A stretch of DNA of 64,000 bases from Pseudomonadota bacterium (lineage in GTDB: Bacteria; Pseudomonadota; Alphaproteobacteria; Rhizobiales; Xanthobacteraceae): assembly GCA_023387735.1 (NCBI GenBank), contig JAEWHP010000032.1, forward strand, positions 1-64,000, given 5' to 3'. Positions 15,651-26,178 of this stretch are shown piece after piece. The notes under the pieces are model-generated. The model had not been told where the DNA came from. It saw only the letters and a list, made by a program, of their open reading frames with translations, and ran no database searches. The stretch's first letter is position 1; the number at the start of each line of letters is the position of its first letter. Made by a program: the position numbers and the translations under genes.

Positions 15651-17435
15651 ATGACCTATCGCGCGCCGATCTCTGACATCCTGCTCGCGCTCAACCACGG
15701 CGCGGGCCTTCAGGCCGCCGTGAAAGCCGGCCAATACGGCGATTTCGACGCCGACATCACTGCCGCCGTGCTGGAGGAAGCCGGAAAATTCGCTGGCGAC
15801 GTACTCGCGCCACTCAATCGCGTCGGCGACGAACACGGCATCAAGCTCGAAGACAATAAGGTGACCACCGCGCCGGGATGGCCGGACGCCTATCAGCGCT
15901 GGACGGCGGCGGGGTGGAATGCGGTGTCGGGACCGGAGGCGTTCGGCGGCCAGGGTCTGCCGCTCGCCATCAATGCCGCCTGCACCGAAATCTGGAGCGC
16001 GTCCAATATCGCGTTCGGCCTCTGCCCGCTGCTGACGCTGTCGGCGATCGAGGCGCTCGATGCCCATGGCAGCGACGAATTGAAGAAGATTTACCTGGAG
16101 AAGCTGGTGTCGGGCGAATGGACCGGCACCATGCAGCTCACCGAGCCGCAGGCGGGCTCCGACGTCGGCGCCCTGCGCACCCGCGCCGAGCGTGCCGCCG
16201 ACGGCAGCTACCGCATCAAGGGCACCAAGATCTTCATCACCTATGGCGACCACGACATGACCGATAACATCGTGCATTTCGTGCTGGCGCGCCTGCCCGA
16301 TGCGCCCGCCGGCACCAAGGGGATTTCGCTGTTCCTGATTCCGAAATTCCTGGTCAATGCCGACGGCTCGCTCGGCGCACGCAACGACATCTATCCGAGC
16401 GGCGTCGAGCACAAGCTCGGCATGCACGCCTCCCCGACCTGCACCATGACCATGGGCGACAAGGGCGGCGCCATCGGTTACCTGATCGGCGAGGAAAATC
16501 GCGGCATGCTCTGCATGTTCACGATGATGAACCAGGCCCGCCTCGCCGTCGGCCTTGAAGGCGTCGGCATCGCCGACCGCGCCTATCAGCAGGCCGTCGC
16601 CTTCGCGCAGGAACGCCGCCAAGGCCGCGCCGTCGGCAAAAAGGGCGACGGGATGGACACCATCATCGTGCATCCCGACGTCAAGCGCATGCTGCTGCAG
16701 ATGCGCAGCATGACGGCTGCGGCGCGCTCGATCTGCTATGCGACGGCGGTCGCGCTCGATGTGTCCGTGCGCGCCACGGACGCCAAGGTCCGCGCCGATG
16801 CCGCCGCGCGCGGCGCGCTGCTGACGCCGATCGCAAAGGCGTTCTCCACCGACATCGGCAACGAGGTGACGTATCTCGGCGTGCAGGTCCACGGCGGCAT
16901 GGGCTTTATCGAGGAGACCGGCGCGGCGCAGCACTATCGCGACGCGCGCATCACGTCGATCTACGAGGGCACCAACGGCATCCAGTCGATCGACCTCGTG
17001 ACGCGCAAGCTCGCGGCGAACGGCGGCGCGTCGGTCTGGGCCCTGCTCGACGAGTTGAACGGCATCGTCAAGCAGGTCGAGGCCTCGAACGATCCTGCGT
17101 TCGGCACCACGGGTGCAAAACTGCGCGACGCGCTCGGCTCGCTCGAACGTGCCAGCAAGTGGCTGCTGGAGCGCGTGACATCCGCGCCGAACGACGCGCT
17201 TGCGGGAGCCACGCCCTATCTGCGCCTGTTCGGCTCGACGCTCGGCGGCTGCATGCTGGCCGGCGAAGCGCTCGCCGCCAAGGGCAATGGCGATGCCGGC
17301 GGCGATCCGCAGCGTTACGTCACGGTGGCCCGGTTCTTCGCGGAGAACATCACCGTGCAGGCCGCCTCGCTGGAGAAGACGGTGACTGACAGCGCCGACG
17401 CCGTGAACGGCGCGGACGCGGTGCTGCTCGGCTAA
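15651..17435 (+). CDS. Acyl-CoA dehydrogenase (long, DmdC-like class)
   Basis: 594 residues from the ATG at 15651 (MTYRAPISDILLALNH). The frame is open upstream to 15495 but without a plausible N-terminus. FAD-dependent dehydrogenase landmarks are MQLTEPQAGSDVGALRTRA (substrate/FAD binding), GVEHKLGMHASPTC, GYLIGEENRGMLCMF, QVHGGMGFIEE and RITSIYEGTNGIQSID. The roughly 600-residue length with an extra C-terminal domain is typical of the subfamily that includes 3-methylmercaptopropionyl-CoA dehydrogenase, though many members act on other short or medium acyl-CoAs. Electrons would pass to electron-transfer flavoprotein. The exact substrate cannot be told from sequence. Confidence 0.92.
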   Translation: MTYRAPISDILLALNHGAGLQAAVKAGQYGDFDADITAAVLEEAGKFAGDVLAPLNRVGDEHGIKLEDNKVTTAPGWPDAYQRWTAAGWNAVSGPEAFGGQGLPLAINAACTEIWSASNIAFGLCPLLTLSAIEALDAHGSDELKKIYLEKLVSGEWTGTMQLTEPQAGSDVGALRTRAERAADGSYRIKGTKIFITYGDHDMTDNIVHFVLARLPDAPAGTKGISLFLIPKFLVNADGSLGARNDIYPSGVEHKLGMHASPTCTMTMGDKGGAIGYLIGEENRGMLCMFTMMNQARLAVGLEGVGIADRAYQQAVAFAQERRQGRAVGKKGDGMDTIIVHPDVKRMLLQMRSMTAAARSICYATAVALDVSVRATDAKVRADAAARGALLTPIAKAFSTDIGNEVTYLGVQVHGGMGFIEETGAAQHYRDARITSIYEGTNGIQSIDLVTRKLAANGGASVWALLDELNGIVKQVEASNDPAFGTTGAKLRDALGSLERASKWLLERVTSAPNDALAGATPYLRLFGSTLGGCMLAGEALAAKGNGDAGGDPQRYVTVARFFAENITVQAASLEKTVTDSADAVNGADAVLLG

Positions 17436-17505
17436 AACGGCGGTTGCGCTTTCCGCGAACAGGTTTTTGAATTGAAAGCGCAACAGCGCAGGAGCCACCG
17501 TCCCG

Positions 17506-18687
<1,182 letters not shown>

Positions 18688-19005
18688 GGCTACAGACATA
18701 GTTTGGCCGGCGTAACGGTCATCATGTCGTCCCACGCGTGACGGTCATCCCCCGCGCTGCGGGATATCCACGACGCCTCAGCCGATCGATTGCTCAATGA
18801 AATCTCTTCCTGTCCAAACAGAGGGCAGTTGCCGTTCGATCGTCCCTTGAGCAGCGACAACGGGACGCGGTCCCCAAAGGCCGCAACGGATCTGGTTTGA
18901 CGGCCGCCCATGGAAACCCTACCGTTTACGGCCGACTGTCGACGAGTATCGATGGCAGGCAAGCGGCTGGCGGACGGCGTGACGATGTGCGGTAGAAGAT
19001 AATCG
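18688..19005. other. Intergenic region before TRAP operon
   Basis: 318 bases with no gene visible. Two related short segments (ACGGTCATC at 18716 and 18741) repeat near the left end. The TRAP operon promoter is expected towards the right end, but no clear sigma-70 boxes were picked out. Confidence 0.4.
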
Positions 19006-19629
19006 ATGAACAACCCCGAACCGATACTGTCCGGCGAACCCTGGCCCCAGCGTATCTCAAGGATTCTCGCCTGGCTCGCCGGTGCCTGTATCCTGTTTGG
19101 CTGCGGCGCACTGATTTCAGTCGACGTCATCACGCGCTTCGTATTCAGGCGCGGCATGATCGAAAGCTTCGAAATTTCGGGCTACATGCTGGCAGCCTGC
19201 ATTGGGCTCGGCCTCGCCTTCACTGTCACCTCGAAGTCCAATATCCGGGTCGACATCCTGCTCGATGCCTTTCCCTACCGGCTCCGCGCCGCCTGCGATT
19301 TGCTTGCCGCCGTTGCCCTCGCCGTCGTCGCCGTGGCGCTGGTCTGGTTTACCTGGAAAACCCTGGCGCAATCCTGGACCATGAGTGCGCGATCGACCTC
19401 GGTCATGCAGACGCCGATGGTGCTGCCGCAAGGCGTTTGGTGGATCGGCCTGCTCTGGTTCGCATTCATGGCCGTGCTGCTTCCGCTGCAATCGATCCTG
19501 CGACTGCTGGCAGGCGACCAGCGCGGCTTTGACAAACTGATCGGCAGCCTGCGCGTGAGCGAAGAACTTCAGCAGGCCGGCATCGATCTGGCTGAAGCCG
19601 AGCCGAAGCCCGACGTGTCGCGGCCATGA
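19006..19629 (+). CDS. TRAP transporter small permease (DctQ family)
   Basis: 207 residues with four predicted membrane helices (around 27-48, 60-82, 98-120, 142-165), as usual for DctQ. Typical segments are ISVDVITRFVFRRGM (the family's D-V-x-x-R-x-x-x-R pattern) and KSNIRVDILLDAFP. The C-terminal cytoplasmic tail is long. It forms the membrane complex with DctM, and the DctP-like protein delivers substrate; uptake is driven by a sodium or proton gradient. Its stop overlaps the next start (ATGA at 19626-19629). Confidence 0.92.
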   Translation: MNNPEPILSGEPWPQRISRILAWLAGACILFGCGALISVDVITRFVFRRGMIESFEISGYMLAACIGLGLAFTVTSKSNIRVDILLDAFPYRLRAACDLLAAVALAVVAVALVWFTWKTLAQSWTMSARSTSVMQTPMVLPQGVWWIGLLWFAFMAVLLPLQSILRLLAGDQRGFDKLIGSLRVSEELQQAGIDLAEAEPKPDVSRP

Positions 19630-20924
19630 TCGGCACCGCATTCAGCCTGTTGATCGGCCTGATGGCGCTAAGCCTGCCGGTGGCGGCGGCGCTGGGAATA
19701 ATGGGCTATATCCTCTCGCAGAAATACGCGTTCTTCCCATTGACCGGCGCGCTCGGTGAACTGGCCTGGAATTCTTCCAACGACTTCATTCTGATTGCCG
19801 CGCCAATGTTCATCATGATGGGCGAACTCATGCACCGCTCCGGCATGAGCGAGCGCCTGTTCGGCGCCCTCGCCCCATGGTTCGCGCGAATCCCAGGACG
19901 CCTGATCCACACCAACATTGCCGCCAGCGCCATCTTCGCCGCCACCTCGGGTTCGTCGGTGGCGACCGCCGCGACGATCGGCACGGTCGCGATCCCCAAC
20001 ATGGACAAGGGCGGCTACAATCGCCCACTGTTCCTGGGTTCGATCGCCGCAGGCGGCACGCTCGGAATCCTGATCCCGCCGTCCATCAACATGATCATCT
20101 ATGCGGTGTTGACCGATACCTCGGTCGCCCAGCTTTACGCCGCGGGGTTCATTCCGGGCTTCATGCTGGCCGGGCTGTTCTCGCTAATCGTGTTCGCTGT
20201 AGCGATCTGGCGGCCGAAGCTGGCGGGCCCCGCGGTCGACACCGCCGGATTGTGGCCGCAACGGATGGCGGGGCTGAAGCATCTTGTACCGCCGCTCGGC
20301 CTTTTCCTCACGGTCGTCGGATCCATCTACGTCGGCATTGCCACGCCGACCGAGGCCGCGGCTCTCGGATTGATGGCGACGCTGGCGCTCGTGGCTGCCA
20401 ATGGACAGCTGACCCTGCCCGTGCTGCTGCGCGCTTTCGAAGGGACCGTGCGAACCACCTGCATGATCATGCTGATCATCATCGCCGCCTTTTTCCTGAA
20501 CTTCGTGATGGTCTCGATCGGCCTGGTAAAGGCCGTCACCGATTCAGTTCTCTCGCTTGGCCTGCCACCTTTGGCGATGTTGCTGGCGATCATCGTGTTC
20601 TATCTGATCCTCGGCTGCTTCATGGAGACGCTGTCGATGATGATCGCGACCACGCCGGTGGTCGTGCCCGTCATCACGGCAATGGGTTACAGTCCGGTCT
20701 GGTGGGGCATCATCTTTGTGATCCTGATGGAGGCGGCGCTCATTACGCCCCCGGTCGGTCTGAACCTCTATGTGGTCCAGTCCGTTCGAAGAAACGGCCC
20801 GTTCTCGGACCTGTGCGTCGGTGCCCTTCCATTTGTCGGCGCCATGATCATCATGATCGGCATTCTGATCGTCATTCCCGATATCGCCCTCTGGCTACCG
20901 AGCGTATTGCAACCGAAGAAATAG
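19626..20924 (+). CDS. TRAP transporter large permease (DctM family)
   Basis: 432 residues, about 12 membrane helices. Family signatures include FILIAAPMFIMMGELMHRSG, ATSGSSVATAATIGTVAIP, GSIAAGGTLGILIPPSINM and VGIATPTEAAALG. The periodic Gly/Pro-rich loops are those of the ion-transporter superfamily elevator-type core. Start and DctQ stop overlap, so the two subunits are translated together. An inverted repeat follows the stop and may stabilise the upstream message relative to dctP. Confidence 0.95.
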   Translation: MIGTAFSLLIGLMALSLPVAAALGIMGYILSQKYAFFPLTGALGELAWNSSNDFILIAAPMFIMMGELMHRSGMSERLFGALAPWFARIPGRLIHTNIAASAIFAATSGSSVATAATIGTVAIPNMDKGGYNRPLFLGSIAAGGTLGILIPPSINMIIYAVLTDTSVAQLYAAGFIPGFMLAGLFSLIVFAVAIWRPKLAGPAVDTAGLWPQRMAGLKHLVPPLGLFLTVVGSIYVGIATPTEAAALGLMATLALVAANGQLTLPVLLRAFEGTVRTTCMIMLIIIAAFFLNFVMVSIGLVKAVTDSVLSLGLPPLAMLLAIIVFYLILGCFMETLSMMIATTPVVVPVITAMGYSPVWWGIIFVILMEAALITPPVGLNLYVVQSVRRNGPFSDLCVGALPFVGAMIIMIGILIVIPDIALWLPSVLQPKK

Positions 20925-20925
20925 C

Positions 20926-20943
20926 GCCGGCCGCATGGCCGGC
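20926..20943 (+). other. Inverted repeat between dctM and dctP
   Basis: GCCGGCC - GCAT - GGCCGGC, a perfect 7-bp stem with a four-base loop and no T tract, placed 20 bases before the dctP start. It is more likely an mRNA-processing or stabilising hairpin than a terminator, which would allow a different level of the binding protein. Confidence 0.5.
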
Positions 20944-20963
20944 CCAGCCCTTAAGGAGACCTG

Positions 20964-22031
20964 ATGATGTCGATGCGAACCGCTATTTCCGCAGCTGCCG
21001 TAGTGGCTGTCCTTGGCCTCGCAACGTTGCCCGCAGCGGCCCAAACGCAGGGATTGCCGGCAACCTCGTTCAACGTGGTGGGCAGCATCGGCAATCTGTC
21101 GATGTATCTCAACCGCGAAGTACCGTTCTGGAACGAGACAGTTCCGAAGGAATCGGCCGGCGCAATCAAGGTACAGCTGAAATCCTTCACCGAACTCGGA
21201 CTGAAGGGGCCCGAAATCTTCAGGCTGGTCTCGTCCGGTACGTTGCAGTTCGCGACCACCGTGCTGAACTACAATTCCGGCGAAGTGCCGATGAATGAAG
21301 CTGCCGATCTGGTTGGCCTGGTCGGTTCGGTGGAGGAGTTGCAGAAGGCCGTGAACGTCCTGCGTCCGAGCTATGCGAAATTCCTGGAGGAAAAGCACGG
21401 CATCAAGCTGCTTGGCTTTGGCACCTATCAGGCCCAGGTGATCTATTGCCGCGATGCCTTCACCAACATCGCGGACCTGAAAGGGCGCAAGGTCCGCGCG
21501 TCCGGCGCCTCGCAGCAGACATTCGTCTCGCACATCGGCGGCTCACCGATCACCATCGCCTTCGCGGAGGTGCAACCGGCGCTCGCGAGTGGCGTCATCG
21601 ATTGCGCCATCACCGGAGCGCTGTCCGGCTATCGTTCGAAATGGCACGAATCGGCAAAATTCATCTCGCCGATGCCGATCAACTTCGGCGTCGCCGCCCA
21701 CCTTGCCAACCTTGCATGGTGGAAAACACTGGACCCGAAGGTGCAGGCCTTCCTCGAAGCCCATGTCAGAAAGCTCGAAGACTCGATATTCGAACAGGCC
21801 AAGACCGAAACCCAGACCGGCATCGACTGCAACACCGGCAGCGCCGCCTGCAAGGAAGGTCAACCCGCTTCCATGAAACTGGTCGCCGTGACGCCGGCGG
21901 ACGAGACCCTTCGCAAGGATGCGCTGGTCAAGGCGATCATGCCCGGCTTCGCACAACGCTGCGGCGCCGATTGCGTCACCAACTGGAATGCGACCATCGG
22001 CCAATCTCTCGGCCTCAAGATGGGACAATGA
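20964..22031 (+). CDS. TRAP transporter substrate-binding protein (DctP family)
   Basis: 355 residues with a Sec signal peptide (MMSMRTAISAAAVVAVLGLA, cleavage after PAAA/Q). The mature protein shows DctP features: GPEIFRLVSSGTLQFATTV, NIADLKGRKVRASGASQQTF, ITIAFAEVQPALASGVIDCA, and the conserved Arg of KVRA that contacts a substrate carboxylate. Two C-terminal cysteine pairs (GIDCNTGSAACKEG, RCGADCVTNW) suggest disulfides and are unusual for the family. AAGGAG lies just before the start. The substrate is unknown, probably an organic acid. Confidence 0.92.
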   Translation: MMSMRTAISAAAVVAVLGLATLPAAAQTQGLPATSFNVVGSIGNLSMYLNREVPFWNETVPKESAGAIKVQLKSFTELGLKGPEIFRLVSSGTLQFATTVLNYNSGEVPMNEAADLVGLVGSVEELQKAVNVLRPSYAKFLEEKHGIKLLGFGTYQAQVIYCRDAFTNIADLKGRKVRASGASQQTFVSHIGGSPITIAFAEVQPALASGVIDCAITGALSGYRSKWHESAKFISPMPINFGVAAHLANLAWWKTLDPKVQAFLEAHVRKLEDSIFEQAKTETQTGIDCNTGSAACKEGQPASMKLVAVTPADETLRKDALVKAIMPGFAQRCGADCVTNWNATIGQSLGLKMGQ

Positions 22032-22666
22032 GCCCCACACCCTCCGCCAGCGGAATTCGGCTCGCGACCATTGATCCCGCCGCCTACCGGCATACGCCCT
22101 GGAAGAACGGCGGCGGGGTCACCATCGACATTGCCGAGTCCCTGCTCCCTGGATTTCCTCCGGGCAGCTGGGAGGGCATGGTCTGGCGATTTGGCCGCAC
22201 CGCGATCGCTGCACCGGGTCCATTCTCCGACCTGAGCGGCTTTGATCGGCAGCAGGTGCTGGTTTCCGGCCTCGGGCTCGTGCTCGAGACTCCTGCCGGA
22301 GAAATCGACGTCCGACGGCCGTTCAGGCCGGTGCGGTTTGCCGGAGAAACCCCGATAGTCAGCCGACTTGAAGCCGGTCGGGTCGAAGTCGTCAACCTGA
22401 TCGGTGACCGCTCGCGCGTATCGATCGACCTCGCTTGCCTGACGGGCGGCGCTTCGAAGTCGTGCCCGGCCGGCGTTCAAATTATCTATGCGGCCACAAG
22501 TTCCTGCGAGATGGTCATCAACGGTAACGCCTGCGGCTTGACGATCGGCCATGCCATCCACATCGATGCCGGAGAGCACTTCACGGTCACGAGCCGGCTT
22601 GGCACCGCGATCATTGCGAGCATCCTTCCCACGGAACGGGCGTCCACGCGCCCCTTGACGACATGA
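22028..22666 (+). CDS. HutD/Ves family protein
   Basis: 212 residues from the ATG at 22028, which overlaps the dctP stop (ATGA). The pattern YRHTPWKNGGGVTIDIAE, WEGMVWRFGRTAIAAPGPFS, FDRQQVLVSGLGLVLET and RPVRFAGETPIVSRL is that of the HutD cupin-like family. HutD genes often lie with histidine-utilisation or transporter genes, and the protein is thought to bind small acids such as formylglutamate as a regulator. Fusion into a TRAP operon by overlap suggests it senses or regulates the imported compound here. Confidence 0.85.
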   Translation: MSPTPSASGIRLATIDPAAYRHTPWKNGGGVTIDIAESLLPGFPPGSWEGMVWRFGRTAIAAPGPFSDLSGFDRQQVLVSGLGLVLETPAGEIDVRRPFRPVRFAGETPIVSRLEAGRVEVVNLIGDRSRVSIDLACLTGGASKSCPAGVQIIYAATSSCEMVINGNACGLTIGHAIHIDAGEHFTVTSRLGTAIIASILPTERASTRPLTT

Positions 22667-22958
22667 TCACGAAATCCCTGACCAAACGCATTTCTGATCG
22701 CGGACCGACTCATTCCCCGCGACACTCCATGTGATCCCTGCGGCCTAGCCGCGCACGACGCCCCGGGTCGTACAACCCACTTGCGCTGCCGCACCGGTGA
22801 TGCTCACTGGGGCGGAGCCATGTTTTGGCGCGCCATCGGCACTCTCCGGCGAGGCTATGCAATGCCGGAGATAATCCGGTAGTGTCGCGGCGCGTGGCAA
22901 GAACAAGAAGATGGCCGACAGGCCTAATAAAAGTCGACAAATCTAAGGGAGGATTTTC

Positions 22959-24260
22959 ATGAAGTTCTTGAAGACGGCGTTTGCGGCCACCGCTGCAACG
23001 GTACTGTTTGCCGGGTCTGCCCTGGCGCAGGGCAAGCCTGCGGAAATCAAGGTCGGCATCACGACGTTCCTGTCCGGTCCGGCATCCGTGTTCGGCGTGC
23101 CGGCCAAGGCCGCGGCCGAAATGATCGCGGAGGACCTCAACAAGAAGGGCGGCATCGGCGGCGTGCCCGTCAAACTGTCGTTCGTCGACGAAGGCGCCGG
23201 CGGCGAGGCACTGGTCTCGAACTATCGCCGCATGGTGCAGGACGACAAGGTAGACGCGACGTTCGCCTCGATTTCATCCGGAAGCTGCAATCAGCTCGTG
23301 CCGGTCGCCGAAGATCTCAAGGTCATGAACTTCATGTGGGATTGCGGCGCCGCCTCGATCCTCGAGACCAAGAAGTATCGCTATAATTTCCGCACCCAGG
23401 CCAACGGCACCCCCGAGATGCTGGCCGTGCTGCTCTACCTGCTCAAGACCAAGCCCAACTTCAAGACGATCGCGGTGGTCAACCAGGATTATGCATGGGG
23501 CCGTGAGAGCTGGGAAATCTTCTCCACCGCGCTGAAGGCGATGAAGCCCGACGTGCAGGTGGTGGCCGAGCTGTTCCCGAAATTCGGTTCGCCCGACTAC
23601 TCGACCGAGGTCTCCCGCCTGCTGGCGCTGCGGCCCGACGTGGTCCTGACCACCTCCTGGGGTGGCGACCTCGACACGCTGGTGCGCCAGGCCGGGCAGC
23701 GCGGCCTGCTGCAGCAGTCGACGTTCATCCTGGCGATCGGCGAATCTTCGATCCAGCGGCTCGGCAAGGATCTGCCGGAAGGCCTGATCGTCGGCGCCCG
23801 CGGCGACCACTGGTTCCTGCATCCCGAGAAGAAGGGCGATGCCGCCTTCAAGGCCTTCAACGAGGCATTCAAGGCCAAGACCGGCGCCTGGCCGATCTAT
23901 CCGGTCTATCACATGGCGCAGGCCTTCACCGCGTTGCAGACCGCCTACGACAAGGCGATCAAGGCCAACGGCGGCAACTGGCCGACCCGCGAGCAAGTGG
24001 TCGATGCCACCGCCGGCATCGAGTTCGCGACCGGCTTCGGCCGGCCCGTCACGCTGCGGCCGGAAGACAACCAGGGCCTCGAAGCCCAGCTCGTCGGCGT
24101 CACCAAGACGGTCCCCGGCTACGACTTCAAGCTGCTCGACAACATGATGATCTTCGATCCGAAGGTGATCACCAATCCGGCAGGCGTGCGTTCGGTCGAA
24201 TGGCTGAAGACGCTCAAGCCTGAATTCGTCAAGATGGACGTGCCGACCTTCAAGCAGTAA
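22959..24260 (+). CDS. ABC transporter substrate-binding protein (LivK-like)
   Basis: 433 residues with a Sec signal peptide (MKFLKTAFAATAATVLFAGS, cleavage after ALAQ or nearby). The mature part is a type I periplasmic-binding fold: EIKVGITTFLSGPASVFGVP, DLNKKGGIGGVPVKL, YNFRTQANGTPEML, FKTIAVVNQDYAWGRESWE and RPDVVLTTSWGGDLDTLVRQ. The family binds branched-chain amino acids, amides or aromatic acids. It is the first gene of a complete liv-type operon. AAGGGAGG precedes the start. Confidence 0.94.
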   Translation: MKFLKTAFAATAATVLFAGSALAQGKPAEIKVGITTFLSGPASVFGVPAKAAAEMIAEDLNKKGGIGGVPVKLSFVDEGAGGEALVSNYRRMVQDDKVDATFASISSGSCNQLVPVAEDLKVMNFMWDCGAASILETKKYRYNFRTQANGTPEMLAVLLYLLKTKPNFKTIAVVNQDYAWGRESWEIFSTALKAMKPDVQVVAELFPKFGSPDYSTEVSRLLALRPDVVLTTSWGGDLDTLVRQAGQRGLLQQSTFILAIGESSIQRLGKDLPEGLIVGARGDHWFLHPEKKGDAAFKAFNEAFKAKTGAWPIYPVYHMAQAFTALQTAYDKAIKANGGNWPTREQVVDATAGIEFATGFGRPVTLRPEDNQGLEAQLVGVTKTVPGYDFKLLDNMMIFDPKVITNPAGVRSVEWLKTLKPEFVKMDVPTFKQ

Positions 24261-24269
24261 CCGCGATCG

Positions 24270-24302
24270 CCGTCCTCCGGGCCTCTCGCCCCCGGAGGAC
24301 GG
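24270..24302 (+). other. Strong hairpin between binding-protein and permease genes
   Basis: A perfect 12-bp stem CCGTCCTCCGGG / CCCGGAGGACGG around the 9-base loop CCTCTCGCC, starting 10 bases after the binding-protein stop. No T tract follows. Such hairpins commonly protect the upstream message from 3' decay and keep the binding protein in excess over the membrane subunits. Confidence 0.75.
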
Positions 24303-24322
24303 TCCCGCCTCCAAGGCTTCCG

Positions 24323-25222
24323 ATGAACTCCACTCTTGCCATCCTGGCCATTCTCGACGGGATCAGCTACGCCGCGCTGGTGTTCCTGGTCTCCGTCGGG
24401 CTCAGCCTGATCTTCGGCGTGCTGCGCGTGGTGAACGTGGCGCACGGCTCGCTCTATGCTTTCGGCGCCTATCTGGCCGCGACCTTCAGCCTCGCGGTCG
24501 CGCCCATTTCGCCGTGGCTCACCTACCCCGCGCTGATCGCGGCTTCGATCGCCATCGGCGTGATCTGCGGCGGCTTCATCGAGCGCTTTCTGCTGCGGCC
24601 GCTCTACGGACGGGACGACGTGCTGCAGTTGCTGATCACGTTCGCGGCCTTCATGATCATGGACAATCTGCAGCGCCTGGTCTGGGGCGTGCAGCCGATC
24701 TTCGCCGCCGAGCCGCTGAAGCTCTTGCCCAATATCAATGTGTTCGGCGTGAACTATACGTCCTACCAGGTCATCCTGCTGCCGCTGGTGGCAGTGCTGA
24801 CGCTGCTCGGCCTGCGCTACTTTCTGCGCCGCACGCTGGCGGGCGCGGTGATCCTGGCGGTCACCGAAGACCGAGAGGCCTCTACCGCCATCGGCATCGA
24901 CGCCAAGAAAGTCTATTTCGTCACGTTCGTGATCGGCGCGAGCTTTGCAGCGCTCGGCGGCGCACTCGCGTCGCCGACCACGTCGCTGGTGCCCGGGATG
25001 GGCGCGGACATGATCGTGCTCTCCTTTGCGGTCGCCGCCACCGCCGGCCTCGGGCAGATCGAAGGCACCGCGCTGACCGCGCTGATGATCGGCCTGACGC
25101 GCGCGTTCATCATCTACATCCAGCCAGAGTTCGAGGTGCTGGTGCCGTATTTGCTGATGGTGCTGGTGCTGCTGGTGCGGCCGTTCGGCCTGTTCGGGGC
25201 GGTGCAGGTGAGGAAGATCTGA
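24323..25222 (+). CDS. livH: Branched-chain amino-acid-type ABC permease LivH
   Basis: 299 residues, eight or so membrane helices. Family signatures are GISYAALVFLVSVGLSLIFG, LRVVNVAHGSLYAFGAYLA, AVTEDREASTAIGIDAKKV and VLSFAVAATAGLGQIEGTALTALMIG (the latter is about the coupling region). It pairs with LivM to make the translocation channel. The stop overlaps the LivM start (TGATG at 25220-25224). The gene symbol reflects family; the substrate may not be leucine. Confidence 0.92.
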   Translation: MNSTLAILAILDGISYAALVFLVSVGLSLIFGVLRVVNVAHGSLYAFGAYLAATFSLAVAPISPWLTYPALIAASIAIGVICGGFIERFLLRPLYGRDDVLQLLITFAAFMIMDNLQRLVWGVQPIFAAEPLKLLPNINVFGVNYTSYQVILLPLVAVLTLLGLRYFLRRTLAGAVILAVTEDREASTAIGIDAKKVYFVTFVIGASFAALGGALASPTTSLVPGMGADMIVLSFAVAATAGLGQIEGTALTALMIGLTRAFIIYIQPEFEVLVPYLLMVLVLLVRPFGLFGAVQVRKI

Positions 25223-26178
25223 TGAACGGCCGCTTCAAGCCCATCACGGCGGTCGCCGTCGTCTTCTTTATCGTTGCCGCGCTGGCGCCGCTGTTCGTGG
25301 CGAGCTGGGCGACGCTGTTCGCGCTGATCCTCGCCAAGGGCGTCGTCGTGCTCGGAATCGTGCTGCTGCTGCAGGCGGGACAGGTGTCGTTCGGGCATGC
25401 GATGTTCTTCGCGACCGGCGCCTACAGCGCGGCGTTCTGGGGCAAGTATGTCGGCAGCGGCGACATCCTGCTCTACATCGTACTCGGCGGCATCGCCTCC
25501 ACCATCATAGGTCTTGTCGTCGGCATGTTCGTGGTCCGCTATCGCGAAATCTTCTTCGGCATGCTCAACCTCGCCTTCTCGATGGTGCTGTGGTCGCTGC
25601 TGGAAAAGATGTTCCACTACACCAACGGCGCCGACGGCATCCGTGTGGCGCGTCCCGGTCTGCTGGGATTTTCCTTCGACCCGGAGACGTTCCAGTACGT
25701 CATTCTGTATGTGGCCCTGGCGGTCGCGATCGCAGCCTTCTTCGGCGTGCAGCGCTATCTCGAAAGCCCGCTCGGACACATGTTGCGGGCCATCAAGTCG
25801 AACGAGACGCGGCTTGAATATCTGGGAACGTCGGCCCGCCATGTGCTGCTGGTGGGCTACGTGATCTCGGCGTTCCTCGGCGGCGTCGGTGGCGCGCTGG
25901 TCGCCATCATCCAGCAGATCGCCACCCCCGAATTCGGCTTCTGGACCAAGTCGGGCGAGTTCGTGTTCATCGCGATCCTCGGCGGCGGCGCCCATGCCTT
26001 CGGTGCGTTTGCCGGCGCCGCCATGTTCGAGACCGTCCGCTTCTACGCGGCTGCCCATCTGGCGGACTCCTGGCAGCTCATCCTGGGCGTCGTGCTGATC
26101 GTCATCATCCTCTACGCGCCGAACGGCCTGATCGGCCTCCGCCAGCGCGGCGCCCAGCACAAGCAGGGAGGTCACTGA
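25222..26178 (+). CDS. livM: Branched-chain amino-acid-type ABC permease LivM
   Basis: 318 residues from the ATG at 25222, overlapping the livH stop. Membrane helices occur throughout. GVVVLGIVLLLQAGQVSFGHAMFFATGAYSAA is the family's N-terminal signature, split here across two helices; the AIKSNETRLEYLGT segment is the usual cytoplasmic coupling loop, and GGVGGALVAIIQQIATPEFG precedes the last helices. It forms the permease dimer with LivH. Its stop overlaps the next start (TGATG). Confidence 0.92.
   Translation: MNGRFKPITAVAVVFFIVAALAPLFVASWATLFALILAKGVVVLGIVLLLQAGQVSFGHAMFFATGAYSAAFWGKYVGSGDILLYIVLGGIASTIIGLVVGMFVVRYREIFFGMLNLAFSMVLWSLLEKMFHYTNGADGIRVARPGLLGFSFDPETFQYVILYVALAVAIAAFFGVQRYLESPLGHMLRAIKSNETRLEYLGTSARHVLLVGYVISAFLGGVGGALVAIIQQIATPEFGFWTKSGEFVFIAILGGGAHAFGAFAGAAMFETVRFYAAAHLADSWQLILGVVLIVIILYAPNGLIGLRQRGAQHKQGGH

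Noticed and set aside
21446..22027. Upstream extension of the HutD gene
   Set aside because: The open frame continues back through dctP in another phase, but the protein-like part starts at the ATG at 22028 that overlaps the dctP stop.
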